A stretch of 64,000 bases of DNA from JAAFHZ01 sp964247085 (GTDB lineage Bacteria; Cyanobacteriota; Cyanobacteriia; Cyanobacteriales; Chamaesiphonaceae): contig CAXTSX010000003.1 in NCBI GenBank assembly GCA_964247085.1, positions 92,808-156,807 of the forward strand, given 5' to 3'. Of this stretch, positions 1 through 9,262 are shown one piece after another; position 1 is the stretch's first letter, and every line of letters starts with the position of its first letter. The notes beneath the pieces are model-generated. The model was not told where the DNA came from. It saw only the letters and a program-made list of their open reading frames with translations, and ran no database searches. A program made the position numbers and the translations under genes.

Positions 1-3000
1 GTGTATTCTACTTCATCACCAGATTTCACGGTGCGACCACTAACTTCACCTTTCAAGAAGCCTGGTGGAGTCCAGTTACTTGCTGCTGAGATCAGCGGCA
101 GACTGTCAACCACGCCAGTAGTTGTGATGTCCGTAGTATTGACTTTGGTGATTCGTTGGACAATTTTGAGATCGGCAACATAGTTAGAACCACATTCACT
201 ACCATCGGTAATTACTGCTTTAGTGATTTTTGGCAACCCGACTAAATTACCAGAAGTATTTATTTCTTGGGCAGCTTTAGTCAGGGCATTGAATAAGTAC
301 ATTTTCCCTTCACTCAGGAATAATGATTTGCCAACACCAGCCACCCCAGAGTTAAGTATCGTAAATCCACCTGTTGTGAGGTTGAATTTCCAGAAGCCTT
401 GATTGGCGGTGACTCCGTAGATGTCACCACTGCCCATTACTAATAAATCGCCCCATTCATCAGTAAAATTCGCTGGTTTGCCTGCCATTGTCAGCAAGTC
501 GATTTTAGTGATTTTGGTGATTACTTTGCCAGTACTATCTAGTTTGAGACGATATAGTCCAAACTGCTGTCCGGCGGCATCGACGTTACCCACGCCTAAG
601 TAGATTTCTCCTGTAGTTGTATTTCTGGCGAATGCCATCCCGCCACCGTTAGCATTTAGTGGTATACCATCAAAGGTCAATGTGGTGCCAAAAGAAGTAG
701 GGTCGGTAATGCTTAGAGCAGTATGAGTCTTGGCGGCATAATCCCAGGCATAGATGCTCGAACCTTGGGCATAGTAGACTAGTTTCTGGGATTGGTTATG
801 GGCTAAAGCGCTAGTGTCGGCAGCGAGGGAAGTAGTCGCAGCAACGATCGATCCACCAGTATTTGGGTTGAAGGCGAGGATTTGATTATTCGGCGTTCCG
901 GCAAAGGTGGTGCTGTTGCTGACAGAGCAGGTAGCTGCTGTAATTGCGGGGAAGGAATACCCCAGATCTTGACCTGTTACGTCAGCAGTCGAGCCAGCCG
1001 CGATCGTCAGACTGCGCGTATTCCCAGCAGCGGTACCATTAGCCGCCGCTGTTAAGTCATCGACGGTAGCCGGAACGCTAATCGTGTAAGTGATACCAGC
1101 CGTGACATCTGGGAATTTGTAGAAGCCATTGGCATCAGTAGTGGTAGTATTCACCACCGTCGCGCCATTCTTCAACTGGACGGTGATGCCAGCTCCCAGA
1201 CGGGGCTCGGTTGGATCTAGGGTGAAATTATTGTTAGCCGCATAGTGAGTATAGAGATAGCCGGAAACAGTTACTCCAGTGCTGTTGACGGGGGCACCAT
1301 TATTAAACTCGGAAGTATTGCCATTAGTATCGATCGTTATTGCCGTGATTTTGTCAGCCGATGCTAGTTTCGTTCCTACAGCTAAATCGCCACCGAAGAA
1401 GCCCCCATTATCCGTCGTGAGTGTACCGAGATAAGTTTCCCCTTCACCATATTGCAAACCACCACTTATATCTCCAGCGGTAGATGTTGCATATTGCTTG
1501 TAAATCTCTACCTGAGAATTTGGGCAAGCTTGTCCAGTAACAGTAAGAGTTGTACCGACTAATTTCGATCGATTGAATAACGGATAATCGATTCTGCGGT
1601 TAGCGAGTGCTTCATAACCACAAGCAGCCGCACCAGCAGTACCCAAAACTTTATTGCTGTCATTCTGACTAATGCCATCGACTCCGAGATCGATCGCGTT
1701 ACCAGTATTACCCCTGAAGCTATTTTGAGAAATTTTGACCTTTTGACCGCTATTTAAGTTGTCAAACGCGATCGCCGCTCCAGGCTGACCACTAAAGATA
1801 TTCTTAGTAATATAACTAGTATTGGTACTATCTTTGAGCCACAAATAAATCGCCCGTGGTTCGGAAGTGTTTAAGCCAGTGGAAATGTAGCTGTTGTTCT
1901 CGATCGACCAGCCAGAGCTAGCACTAGTGGGCGTTCCACCATTTGGATAGAAATGCGTACCATGAGCGCGGTTTTTGCTGATGAGATTACCACGGAACGT
2001 AAACTTACCAGAATTGGCACCGATCGCGAAGTTATCACCATAAAAAAGGTCTCCAGTCGATAGACCAACTAGCTCATTATTTTCAATCAGCCAACCATCC
2101 GCAGCCGTTGCGCCATAACCTGCGATCGAAAAGGTTATCCCTGTATCAGAAGTTTGCCCAATCAAATTATTCTGGATTTTGCCATTATTAGCATTAGCAA
2201 CACTGATGCCAACATAACTAAGGGTTGTTGGAGCAGCAAACGCTGTCGGTGTACCACCAATGATATTTTGCTCAATCGTTGCTCCACTACCACTGGTGAC
2301 TTGAATATCACCAGCATAACTTCTACCAAGAAGAACACCAAAGCTATAAATATTCATCCCCCGAATCGTATCGTTATTACCCTGAATTTCTAGGCCGATA
2401 GTTTTGCCACCCGTGAGGGAAACTTCTGGCTTCTGGACTGTTGACAATGCTAATCCATCGACCCCAACGGTACCACCCGTACCCAAAACACCCGTATTGG
2501 TGTCGCCAATATTCACTGTTTGAGTCGTGCCATCAATAATGGTGTTATTAGCATTAGCACCTGCAATTGCTGGGAGTACAGAGGTGACGGTAATTGGTAC
2601 TACTCCACCAACAAGCTGACTTGATGGAATCATGAAAATACTCGTTTCCTGTCCCGTTGGTAACGACTCATTCGTCACCCCATCCTTACCCTTGCGATTT
2701 CCAGCCTGAGCCAGCGAACTTTCACCACCTAATAAATTGCTATTAGTAATAAACTGGCGCAGCGAACCCTGTCCAGAGTCGTTTTTATTGACGATCGTAT
2801 CGAAGTTATACCCGAAATCAACACCAGTAATCCTCACCGTACCAGTACCAATCAGCACCTCTGTCGAAGATTGTGCCGTACCTATTGATGCATCTGCGTA
2901 TGCAAAAGGTAAGCCAGAGTCCAGTTGCTTAATTTGACCAGTTGTTGGATTTATATAAAAACCAGCACCGACAGAACCAGCATAATCTGCAATTGCAGGT

Positions 3001-4781
3001 TGTTTACCACCCACTTCATTATTGACATCTACTACGCTGCCAGTCACAGCATTAGTACGAAATGTTTGTACACCTAACTCAGTACTACTACCAATCCGAG
3101 TAGACCGCACAGTCGAATTCCGGACATTGAGCAGATATTTACCGGCAGGCATTCCGGTAAAAGTATACTTTCCATTTCCATCCGTAGTTGTGCTTCCGGC
3201 GAAAAAGTAAGCACTACCACCGCCATCTAATGTAGAATAGGAGAAATCTTGATACGCTACCACCGTTGCCCCTGCAATTGGCCGACCACCCGAAGCACTT
3301 AAATTGCGTCCTGCACCACCGCCATAATTTACATCTTCAAATACCGTGCCGCTAATGCGGTTGTCAACAGGCACGGCAGCCGTGGAAGTGACAGTAACAC
3401 TAGCTTGATCATCCTCCGTCGCCAGATGATTATTCGGTGTAGAATCAATGTCCGGTAAACTACTAGCAGTGATTTCGGCCGTATTAGTGAATGTCCCCCC
3501 TTGAGTCGGAGTAGCAACAATCGTCAACGTTTTAGAAGTACCACTAACAACCGCCGTCGCACCGAGATCCCAAATCCCTGTACTAGCCGTATAAGTACCC
3601 ATCGATGGTGTTGCACTGACGAACGTAAATCCGGCTGGTAATGTATCCAGCACTTTCACCCCTGTCGGATCGTTTGGCCCTTTATTTGAAAGTGCGATCG
3701 TAAATTTGACATTAGCACCTGCTGTTGGTGTAGCATTATCAACGGTTTGAGTCAGTTCCAAATCAGCAACTTCCGTCGAGACACTCACCAACGCCGCTTG
3801 CTGGATCACCATATCCTGCCCAGTCGATATCAGACCATTAACACTAGTCGCCCCAACGGTCACATACGGCTTCACATCATAGGTATCCAAATCGACACCA
3901 TACATATTCGATAGGTTCAAGCCTTGAGCCGGTGGCGAAGTAATACTAGAGTTAAACTGCTGATTATTAGGATTGAGACTATTGGTAATAACATTGTTAT
4001 TGAATTTCAGCGTCTCCAACTCTCCACCCAAAGTAGCATCGCCTTCCCAACCAAGAAACGTGAAATAAGCAACAGGATTAGTGGCAACTTTGATTTTATC
4101 TACTGTAAAGTTAACAACCTGCTTTTGGGACAGCACAAACCCTTCATAAAGATTTAGATAGCGATAGTCCGTAATCGCCGGATCTTCATAAACAACAATC
4201 AAACCCCAAGCACCTAAGACAGTTTGGGTATTACAATAAGTGGGAGCCTTACTGAAATTAAGATTCTTGAACGTATAAGTAGCATTCCGATTCGTATTAA
4301 CAATTGACGTAACATCAGCAACGCTTCCGTAGAAATATCCAGTCGCATTACCGAGTACCTTGGAATCTGTATAAACTTTCTGGGGAACAACATTCTGTCC
4401 TTGAAAAGTTACAGTACCTGCATTAGTACCGGTTCGTGAATCACTCCAATATAGATAAGCGGTTTTAATAGTAGCGCCAGGCGGAATTGCCGAGAGAACC
4501 CCATTCGAGGTAGTAGTCACTGCACAAGGATCAACGGTATTTGATTGAGTACGGAGACTCCCCCCCGTCACCCGATAATCTACCTTACCCAAAAAAGTTT
4601 GCTTCAAACCTAGAGGGACAGGACCAGCTTCAGCCACCGCCGGAAACAAACACTGACCAGCAAAAATTAACCCCAGCCCAGCTAAAGTAGTAAACGCACT
4701 TCCGATCGCACCAAGCGGAGGCTTCCTAATGGTTGAAACTTCATGATCGATTTTACGTAAAGATGATAGAAAAGATTTCAT
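1..4781 (-). CDS. Very large secreted repeat protein (DUF11 / CnaB-SdrD-like / parallel beta-helix), C-terminus beyond window
   Basis: One reading frame stays open from an ATG at 4781 to the left edge, about 1,590 codons, so the gene is cut by the window. The N-terminus has a long basic leader and a hydrophobic stretch ending near AVAEA, a plausible signal peptide. In order I read: an exported beta-rich region (YLYWSDSRTGTNAG); a DUF11-type domain (VKFTIALSNKGPNDPTGV); a CnaB/SdrD-like repeat (ISGTVFEDVNYGG); a right-handed beta-helix with many ENN/GN turns, ending in the motif NAIDLGVDGISQND; a second CnaB-like repeat; a propeller-like segment; and the start of another DUF11 domain (TVKSGDEVEY) at the edge. 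It is probably a cell-surface or extracellular adhesin or matrix protein. The spot checks I made showed no stop. The exact role is unknown. Confidence 0.85.
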   Translation of the reverse strand, partial: MKSFLSSLRKIDHEVSTIRKPPLGAIGSAFTTLAGLGLIFAGQCLFPAVAEAGPVPLGLKQTFLGKVDYRVTGGSLRTQSNTVDPCAVTTTSNGVLSAIPPGATIKTAYLYWSDSRTGTNAGTVTFQGQNVVPQKVYTDSKVLGNATGYFYGSVADVTSIVNTNRNATYTFKNLNFSKAPTYCNTQTVLGAWGLIVVYEDPAITDYRYLNLYEGFVLSQKQVVNFTVDKIKVATNPVAYFTFLGWEGDATLGGELETLKFNNNVITNSLNPNNQQFNSSITSPPAQGLNLSNMYGVDLDTYDVKPYVTVGATSVNGLISTGQDMVIQQAALVSVSTEVADLELTQTVDNATPTAGANVKFTIALSNKGPNDPTGVKVLDTLPAGFTFVSATPSMGTYTASTGIWDLGATAVVSGTSKTLTIVATPTQGGTFTNTAEITASSLPDIDSTPNNHLATEDDQASVTVTSTAAVPVDNRISGTVFEDVNYGGGAGRNLSASGGRPIAGATVVAYQDFSYSTLDGGGSAYFFAGSTTTDGNGKYTFTGMPAGKYLLNVRNSTVRSTRIGSSTELGVQTFRTNAVTGSVVDVNNEVGGKQPAIADYAGSVGAGFYINPTTGQIKQLDSGLPFAYADASIGTAQSSTEVLIGTGTVRITGVDFGYNFDTIVNKNDSGQGSLRQFITNSNLLGGESSLAQAGNRKGKDGVTNESLPTGQETSIFMIPSSQLVGGVVPITVTSVLPAIAGANANNTIIDGTTQTVNIGDTNTGVLGTGGTVGVDGLALSTVQKPEVSLTGGKTIGLEIQGNNDTIRGMNIYSFGVLLGRSYAGDIQVTSGSGATIEQNIIGGTPTAFAAPTTLSYVGISVANANNGKIQNNLIGQTSDTGITFSIAGYGATAADGWLIENNELVGLSTGDLFYGDNFAIGANSGKFTFRGNLISKNRAHGTHFYPNGGTPTSASSGWSIENNSYISTGLNTSEPRAIYLWLKDSTNTSYITKNIFSGQPGAAIAFDNLNSGQKVKISQNSFRGNTGNAIDLGVDGISQNDSNKVLGTAGAAACGYEALANRRIDYPLFNRSKLVGTTLTVTGQACPNSQVEIYKQYATSTAGDISGGLQYGEGETYLGTLTTDNGGFFGGDLAVGTKLASADKITAITIDTNGNTSEFNNGAPVNSTGVTVSGYLYTHYAANNNFTLDPTEPRLGAGITVQLKNGATVVNTTTTDANGFYKFPDVTAGITYTISVPATVDDLTAAANGTAAGNTRSLTIAAGSTADVTGQDLGYSFPAITAATCSVSNSTTFAGTPNNQILAFNPNTGGSIVAATTSLAADTSALAHNQSQKLVYYAQGSSIYAWDYAAKTHTALSITDPTSFGTTLTFDGIPLNANGGGMAFARNTTTGEIYLGVGNVDAAGQQFGLYRLKLDSTGKVITKITKIDLLTMAGKPANFTDEWGDLLVMGSGDIYGVTANQGFWKFNLTTGGFTILNSGVAGVGKSLFLSEGKMYLFNALTKAAQEINTSGNLVGLPKITKAVITDGSECGSNYVADLKIVQRITKVNTTDITTTGVVDSLPLISAASNWTPPGFLKGEVSGRTVKSGDEVEY

Positions 4782-5093
4782 GGCGATCGGAATTATAGTT
4801 TAAATGGCTCTAAATAGATAAACACTCCCAGACTCTTCAGTCCAAGAGAACGATTTAGCAAAAGACGTGCTGCATTCAAGCTGGCAAAACACGTAACATT
4901 TTGATCGCTAGCTCATTCAAGGCTCTACTTTCATCGCAATAAAAGCACAGATCCAAATGCTAGACATTCTTATATTGCCCAACCCACTAAATAAATTGAT
5001 AGTAAGATCACTGAACTTCTAAACAGCACAAATACGTAAATGCAAAAATTTACGCAAGTATATTTACCATCTCTCCAAACCACCTCCCACAAT
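4782..5093. other. Non-coding upstream region of the large secreted protein
   Basis: About 310 bp, AT-rich, with no convincing open frame on either strand. It should hold the promoter and 5' leader of the minus-strand surface protein starting at 4781. I do not see a clear Shine-Dalgarno or a confident -35/-10 pair. Confidence 0.5.
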
Positions 5094-5150
5094 AAAACAC
5101 CCACTTGGAGCAAGTGAGTGTTTTATTATTAATGGCTTTCGCATTGGTAG
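5094..5150. repeat. 57-bp direct repeat, copy 1 (contains a hairpin)
   Basis: Identical over 57 bp to 5830-5886, with similarity continuing about 8 bp further with two mismatches. The first part is an inverted repeat: AAAACACCCACTTG, loop GAGC, then CAAGTGAGTGTTTT followed by ATTATT, so it can act as a rho-independent terminator. On the minus strand the stem closes with a G-U pair, and it lies just past the 3' end of the broken Uma2 gene. Confidence 0.85.
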
Positions 5151-5169
5151 AGTTTAATTCACTCCGACA

Positions 5170-5781
5170 TTACCAAATTTCACCCATCCTCAAAATGAAA
5201 CCTGGTATGACTTTATTACAGTCAATCGATATGGGAAACTCTAGCATCGATGATTCTTCTCCTGGTCGATAAACTTCTACCTGCTTGTTTTGGGGATTGA
5301 TGAGTAAACCTAGCCGCACCCCATTCGATCGATATTCTTCCATCTTCTCTCGGAGAGTTGTCAGACTATCACTTTTAGATCGTAATTCGATCACAAAATC
5401 GGGGACTAGCTCCGGAAAAGTAATTCCAGGTGAAATTTCATCGGCTTTTGGTTTTCCAATGCAGGTTACATCAGGCGATCGCCTTCGGCACAAGCGGAGC
5501 TATCGGACGGCTCCATTGGGCAGAGTAAAGCCGCCCGATGAGTCAAAAGCTCTACCCAATCTGGTTTGACGATTCCATACCCAGACCGCCCCAAATAAAT
5601 CGCCATTCATCTCTGAACTTTCTAGTGCGACCGGTACCATTGTGATCAATTCTCCGTTAGCCGCTAGCTCTAGTCGTAGGTCTGGATTGTCTTGACATAG
5701 TTGCTCGAACTCCTGGTGCGTGAGGCGAAGAGTGATATGGCTGATATCAACTAACAGCGGCTTGGTTTCTAGAGATTGCAT
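5170..5781 (-). pseudogene. Uma2-family (DUF820) protein, interrupted by a 24-bp insertion with an in-frame stop
   Basis: The N-terminal half starts at the ATG at 5781 (MQSLETKPLLVDIS) and reads through LPNGAVR, then hits TAG (plus-strand 5500-5502). The same frame continues as SPDVTCIGKPKADEISPGI and ends at 5170. Uma2 proteins normally read straight through as NGAVRSPD. Removing exactly 24 bp (5481-5504) restores that junction and gives a protein of about 195 residues, the usual Uma2 length. The PD-(D/E)XK-like core motif LVPDFVIELRSKSD is preserved downstream. Uma2 proteins are abundant cyanobacterial putative restriction-endonuclease-fold proteins of unclear function. An intact relative lies at 44994-45626. 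Confidence 0.85.
5481..5504. repeat. 24-bp insertion resembling a cyanobacterial short dispersed repeat
   Basis: The 24 bp between GCGATC and GGACGG interrupt the Uma2 gene. Deleting them recreates CGATCG and the conserved Ala-Val-Arg-Ser-Pro-Asp junction. The insert carries the core CTTCGGCACAAGCGGAGC and brings in a stop on the coding strand. Very small mobile repeats of about this size have been described in cyanobacteria (SDR elements). Family membership is my inference, because I see no second full copy in this window. Confidence 0.7.
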
Positions 5782-5829
5782 AATTGTTGGTTAATTACTA
5801 GTTCCCATCCCCTATTTTACTCCAAAACA

Positions 5830-5886
5830 AAAACACCCACTTGGAGCAAGTGAGTGTTTTATTATTAATGGCTTTCGCATTGGTAG
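5830..5886. repeat. 57-bp direct repeat, copy 2 (contains a hairpin)
   Basis: Second identical copy, 736 bp from the first and in the same orientation. The two copies bracket the decayed Uma2 gene on both sides, as expected if the segment was inserted or duplicated with its terminator. No transposase is present. Confidence 0.85.
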
Positions 5887-6227
5887 GGTTCAATCTATCG
5901 TCACTACATTGCTTAAGAAAGTGTAGCTTTTTGTCGCGACAGATAGTTCACTAAGGATGGAGCGCCAAATATAAAATCAGGGAATTCATTTTTTGAGGTG
6001 TTTTCAATCGCAGACATCAACGTTTTCTGCATATCCCTATATTGCCATTAGACACCTCATTAAGCCCACAGAATAAACACTGATTTCCAACGGATAGCTT
6101 TAAACCAATACCTACGTAAATATCTCACCTTTAAACATTTTCACCCTAAGTAATACCTAAATTGACGTATAAATACCTATTTGTATCGAATAAATAGCAA
6201 CCATTTGAGCTGTCTTAATCAGTAAGC
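5887..6227. other. Non-coding, AT-rich spacer
   Basis: About 340 bp between the second 57-bp repeat and the 3' end of the decayed Rpn-like gene. I see no open frame with a start, no RNA gene and no strong hairpin. Confidence 0.4.
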
Positions 6228-7167
6228 CTATTGATTTCTCTCTAGCCAAGTAATCAAATCTGCCATCTGAGTGAAATCCAATAACGCCTCACCCAAAGCT
6301 TCTAATCGTTACACTGACAGAGCCTTAACCACTTCCTCAGTATTAGTTGGAATATCACCCACACACCTCTTCAATTGACGAAAGACCAGTTCATATTCCC
6401 TCGCTTCCCCCATAAGCAATCCCTCCAGCCTGGCTTGTGCCATCTCAGAACGGTAGATAGCATCAATTTCCTGCATCGTTTTCATGAAATCTTCCTCCTC
6501 TTGTGATAAGCCCGTCGCCGATTTCTCAGTCAAATACTTAAAATGTTTGATACACACTTCCACAATATCATTTCTCTCTCTTCTCGTCCCCGGCAACTCC
6601 CTGATGTTGGCAAAAGCCTTAGTCAATATCTGATCCTTCCCTAAGCCACGCAGCCAAAGCGTTTTCGATGTTTCTGGTAAATTTCTAATTACCACAATAC
6701 CAATCTGAAAACCATCAGGCAGTCGATACACCCCAGCACCTAAATCGCTATCTGCTATTGCTCCAAAAGATTGCAAGATTTTGTCGCTACATCCTGTTGC
6801 CAGTATCCACGTAAAAGGCTTTTGCTCTCCAGGAAAACGCTCTCCGCGTTTTTTAGCCTCCTTCTCTTCCCCACTCACATAAAGATCCATCCTCGTAACG
6901 CATCTGAACAATATGGCTAGGCTTCAAATAGCCACTGTAATGTTCAACAAATATTGTTGGATGAACCTTCATCAAATCATCGAATAATCCTAGGTTTTCT
7001 GTGACCCAGGCAGAACTCTGGAGATTGCTCGTAAATAATAAATCGACTTCTAAGTTTTCATCACTTTTGACTCGAACATTAGTACTAACTATTCCTTTGG
7101 TCTGATAAAGAGCCGTAGTGTAGGCTTTGGAGAAATCATCATCCTGATAAGGACTCATTGGCTTCAC
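6228..7167 (-). pseudogene. Rpn/DUF4351-like putative nuclease family protein, frameshifted and with a nonsense codon
   Basis: Three pieces belong to one gene. Frame 1 starts at ATG 7167 (MKPMSPYQDDDFSKAY) and contains the nuclease-like segment VKSDENLEVDLLF. It reads to MRYEDGSL and then ends in an out-of-frame tail. The +1 frame takes over with YVSGEEKEAKKRG and continues through SKTLWLRGLGKDQIL to KALSV followed by TAA at 6309. The same frame then goes on as RLEALGEALLDFTQMADL to a TAG at 6228, the typical DUF4351-like tail. The span is 940 nt, i.e. 313 codons plus one extra base, which fits a single 1-nt insertion near 6880. The family resembles cyanobacterial Rpn/PD-(D/E)XK transposase-like proteins; this assignment is moderate. 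One lesion could be a sequencing error; two independent lesions argue for decay. Confidence 0.7.
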
Positions 7168-7334
7168 TATATTTCAGTTGCCCGGTATCATAACATCGAT
7201 CGAAAGAATCACCAGGTGAGCGATGTTTCGTACTATATCGGAGGTTTTCCTGGAAACAGTAAACCGACACACGTCCATCTCAGACTTTTCATGGTACGAT
7301 AGGAGATTGTGTTAACTTTAGCGGGTGGAATTCC

Positions 7335-8672
7335 TTGGCTAACGTTGTTGTAATTGGTGCCCAATGGGGCGATGAAGGAAAAGGTAAGATCACCGATTTA
7401 CTTAGTAAGTCGGCAGATGTGGTAGTGCGCTACCAGGGTGGTGTTAATGCTGGTCATACAGTAGTAGTAAAAGGTCAAACCTTTAAACTCCATCTCATTC
7501 CATCGGGGATTCTCTACCCGGATACGGAATGCATCATTGGCTGTGGCACAGTCATTGATCCAGAGATATTGATTGGCGAACTAGATCAGTTGGCTACTCT
7601 CAAGGTAGCTACCGATCATCTGCTGATCTCTCAGACAGCGCATGTCACCATGCCATATCATCGGATGATTGACCAATCTTCCGAGAAACAGCGGGGCGAT
7701 CATAAGATTGGCACCACTGGTCGGGGTATTGGTCCTACCTATACCGATAAATCCGATCGGATTGGGATTCGTGTCCAGGACTTAATGGACAACGATGTGT
7801 TGGTCAAGAAGCTGACCTGGACGATCGAACAAAAAAATGTGGTTTTAGCCAAGCTTTATGGCTATGCTCCAGCAGATTTGTTAGATGCCAAGACAGTAAT
7901 TGCCCAGTATCAGATTTATGCCGATCGACTGCGACCTTTTGTGGTGAATACTGCTCTCAAAATTCATGACGCGATTCAACGTCGCCGAAATATTTTGTTT
8001 GAAGGCGCACAAGGGACTCTGTTGGATTTGGATCATGGTACTTATCCCTACGTGACCTCTTCTAATCCGATCGCGGGCGGTGCCTGTGTTGGCGCTGGGG
8101 TTGGTCCGACAATGATCGATCGAGTAATTGGCGTAGCTAAGGCTTACACCACCCGCGTTGGTGAAGGACCTTTCCCCACCGAACTAGAGGGTGAAGTGGG
8201 CGAGCATCTCTGTGACAAGGGCGCTGAATTTGGCACAACTACCGGTCGGAAGCGGCGCTGTGGTTGGTTTGATGGGGTGATTGGTCGCTACGCGGTACGG
8301 ATTAATGGGATGGACTGTATGGCCATCACCAAACTAGACGTTCTGGACGAGTTAGACGAAATCAAAGTTTGTGTGGCCTACGATATTAACGGTGTTCGCA
8401 CCGAGTATTTCCCGAACTCCACCAAAGACTTTACCGCCTGTAAACCCATCTACGAGACTCTACCAGGCTGGAAACAGTCTACGGCAGAATGTTTGACCCT
8501 GAAAGATCTGCCCAAGCAAGCCCGAGCCTATCTGGCCTTTTTGGCAGAACTGATGGAGGTGCCGATCGCCATCGTTTCGATCGGTCCCAGTCGTGATCAG
8601 ACAATTATTGTCGAAGATCCGATTCATGGCCCCAAAAGAGCCTTGCTTTACCCAGATGGTCAACCATCTTAA
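7335..8672 (+). CDS. purA: Adenylosuccinate synthetase
   Basis: Makes adenylosuccinate from IMP, aspartate and GTP in AMP biosynthesis, in the cytoplasm. The N-terminus carries the GTP-binding glycine-rich segment VIGAQWGDEGKGKITDLLS with the catalytic Asp, then the conserved GGVNAGHT loop. Further on come GTTGRGIGPTYTDK, the FEGAQGTLLDLDHGTYP block and TTTGRKRRCGW. At 445 residues it is close to the usual 430-440. The start is a TTG at 7335, because the family begins exactly at this Met-Ala-Asn-Val; a weak GGTGG lies upstream. It is followed 30 bp later by rplY on the same strand. Confidence 0.98.
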   Translation: MANVVVIGAQWGDEGKGKITDLLSKSADVVVRYQGGVNAGHTVVVKGQTFKLHLIPSGILYPDTECIIGCGTVIDPEILIGELDQLATLKVATDHLLISQTAHVTMPYHRMIDQSSEKQRGDHKIGTTGRGIGPTYTDKSDRIGIRVQDLMDNDVLVKKLTWTIEQKNVVLAKLYGYAPADLLDAKTVIAQYQIYADRLRPFVVNTALKIHDAIQRRRNILFEGAQGTLLDLDHGTYPYVTSSNPIAGGACVGAGVGPTMIDRVIGVAKAYTTRVGEGPFPTELEGEVGEHLCDKGAEFGTTTGRKRRCGWFDGVIGRYAVRINGMDCMAITKLDVLDELDEIKVCVAYDINGVRTEYFPNSTKDFTACKPIYETLPGWKQSTAECLTLKDLPKQARAYLAFLAELMEVPIAIVSIGPSRDQTIIVEDPIHGPKRALLYPDGQPS

Positions 8673-8702
8673 ATTTATTCACCCTTTATTTAGACTATTA
8701 CT

Positions 8703-8996
8703 ATGGAACTGTCGATCGAGTGTAAAAAACGTGTAGCTGGCACGAAACCTAATAGCCTGCGTCGGGCTGGTTTAATCCCCGCTAACTTATATGGCCACAA
8801 AGGTAGCGAATCCGAGCTACTAACCGTCGATGCCAAGGCTTTGGAAATGCTGCTCAAAAAAGCTCAGCCTCGGAAAACAGCCGTAGAGGTGAGCATTCCT
8901 GAATTATCTTGGAAAGGCAAAGTAGTACTGCAAGACGTACACAATCATCCTTGGAAGAGTTTCACTTACCACGTTAGCTTTTTAGCTAGCAAATAG
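8703..8996 (+). CDS. rplY: 50S ribosomal protein L25 (short form)
   Basis: A 97-residue protein with the L25/TL5 5S-rRNA-binding fold signature: KRVAGTKPNSLRRAGLIPA, then LYGHKGSE and a C-terminal VVLQDVHNHPWKSFTYHVSF. It has the short L25 form without the C-terminal CTC extension. It starts with ATG 30 bp after purA and may be co-transcribed with it. A repeat element and a hairpin terminator follow. Confidence 0.93.
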   Translation: MELSIECKKRVAGTKPNSLRRAGLIPANLYGHKGSESELLTVDAKALEMLLKKAQPRKTAVEVSIPELSWKGKVVLQDVHNHPWKSFTYHVSFLASK

Positions 8997-9003
8997 ATTA
9001 AAA

Positions 9004-9125
9004 ATCGGCGTTGCTGAATTCAAGTATGAAAATCAATTTAGCCCTCACCCCCAGCCCTTCTCCCAGATTTGGGAGAAGGGGTTAGGGGATGAGGGCGGTT
9101 CATATCTCAGATCAGCAATGCCTAA
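9004..9125. repeat. About 120-bp imperfect palindromic element (MITE/REP-like)
   Basis: Outer arms GGCGTTGCTGA (about 9008) and TCAGCAATGCC (about 9112) are inverted, with further pairing between AGTATGAA and TTCATATC. The centre is a GC-rich hairpin built on CCCTCACCCCCAGCCC and CTTCTCCC/GGGAGAAG, closing at GATGAGGGC. The inner part is related to a shorter hairpin at 52448-52490. Such elements are common, non-coding and dispersed in cyanobacterial genomes. I see no ORF in it. Confidence 0.7.
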
Positions 9126-9153
9126 AAATCTATCTGTCAATTTTATTAATTAT

Positions 9154-9184
9154 ATGACCTAGCTCCAGCTGGGTCATTTTTTTG
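9154..9184 (+). terminator. Rho-independent terminator after rplY
   Basis: ATGACCTAGC, loop TCCA, then GCTGGGTCAT, followed by a run of seven T. The stem is 10 bp with one G-T pair. It probably ends the purA-rplY transcript. Confidence 0.8.
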
Positions 9185-9262
9185 TTTTTGGGAAACTATG
9201 GCTGCTAGATAAATGTCATAAATATCTATCAAACACACCTCGAAATATTCATCCTTAACCCC

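Noticed and set aside
1871..3520. Small minus-strand open frames inside the large surface gene
   Set aside because: They are in another frame than the 1,590-codon reading frame and carry no ribosome sites.
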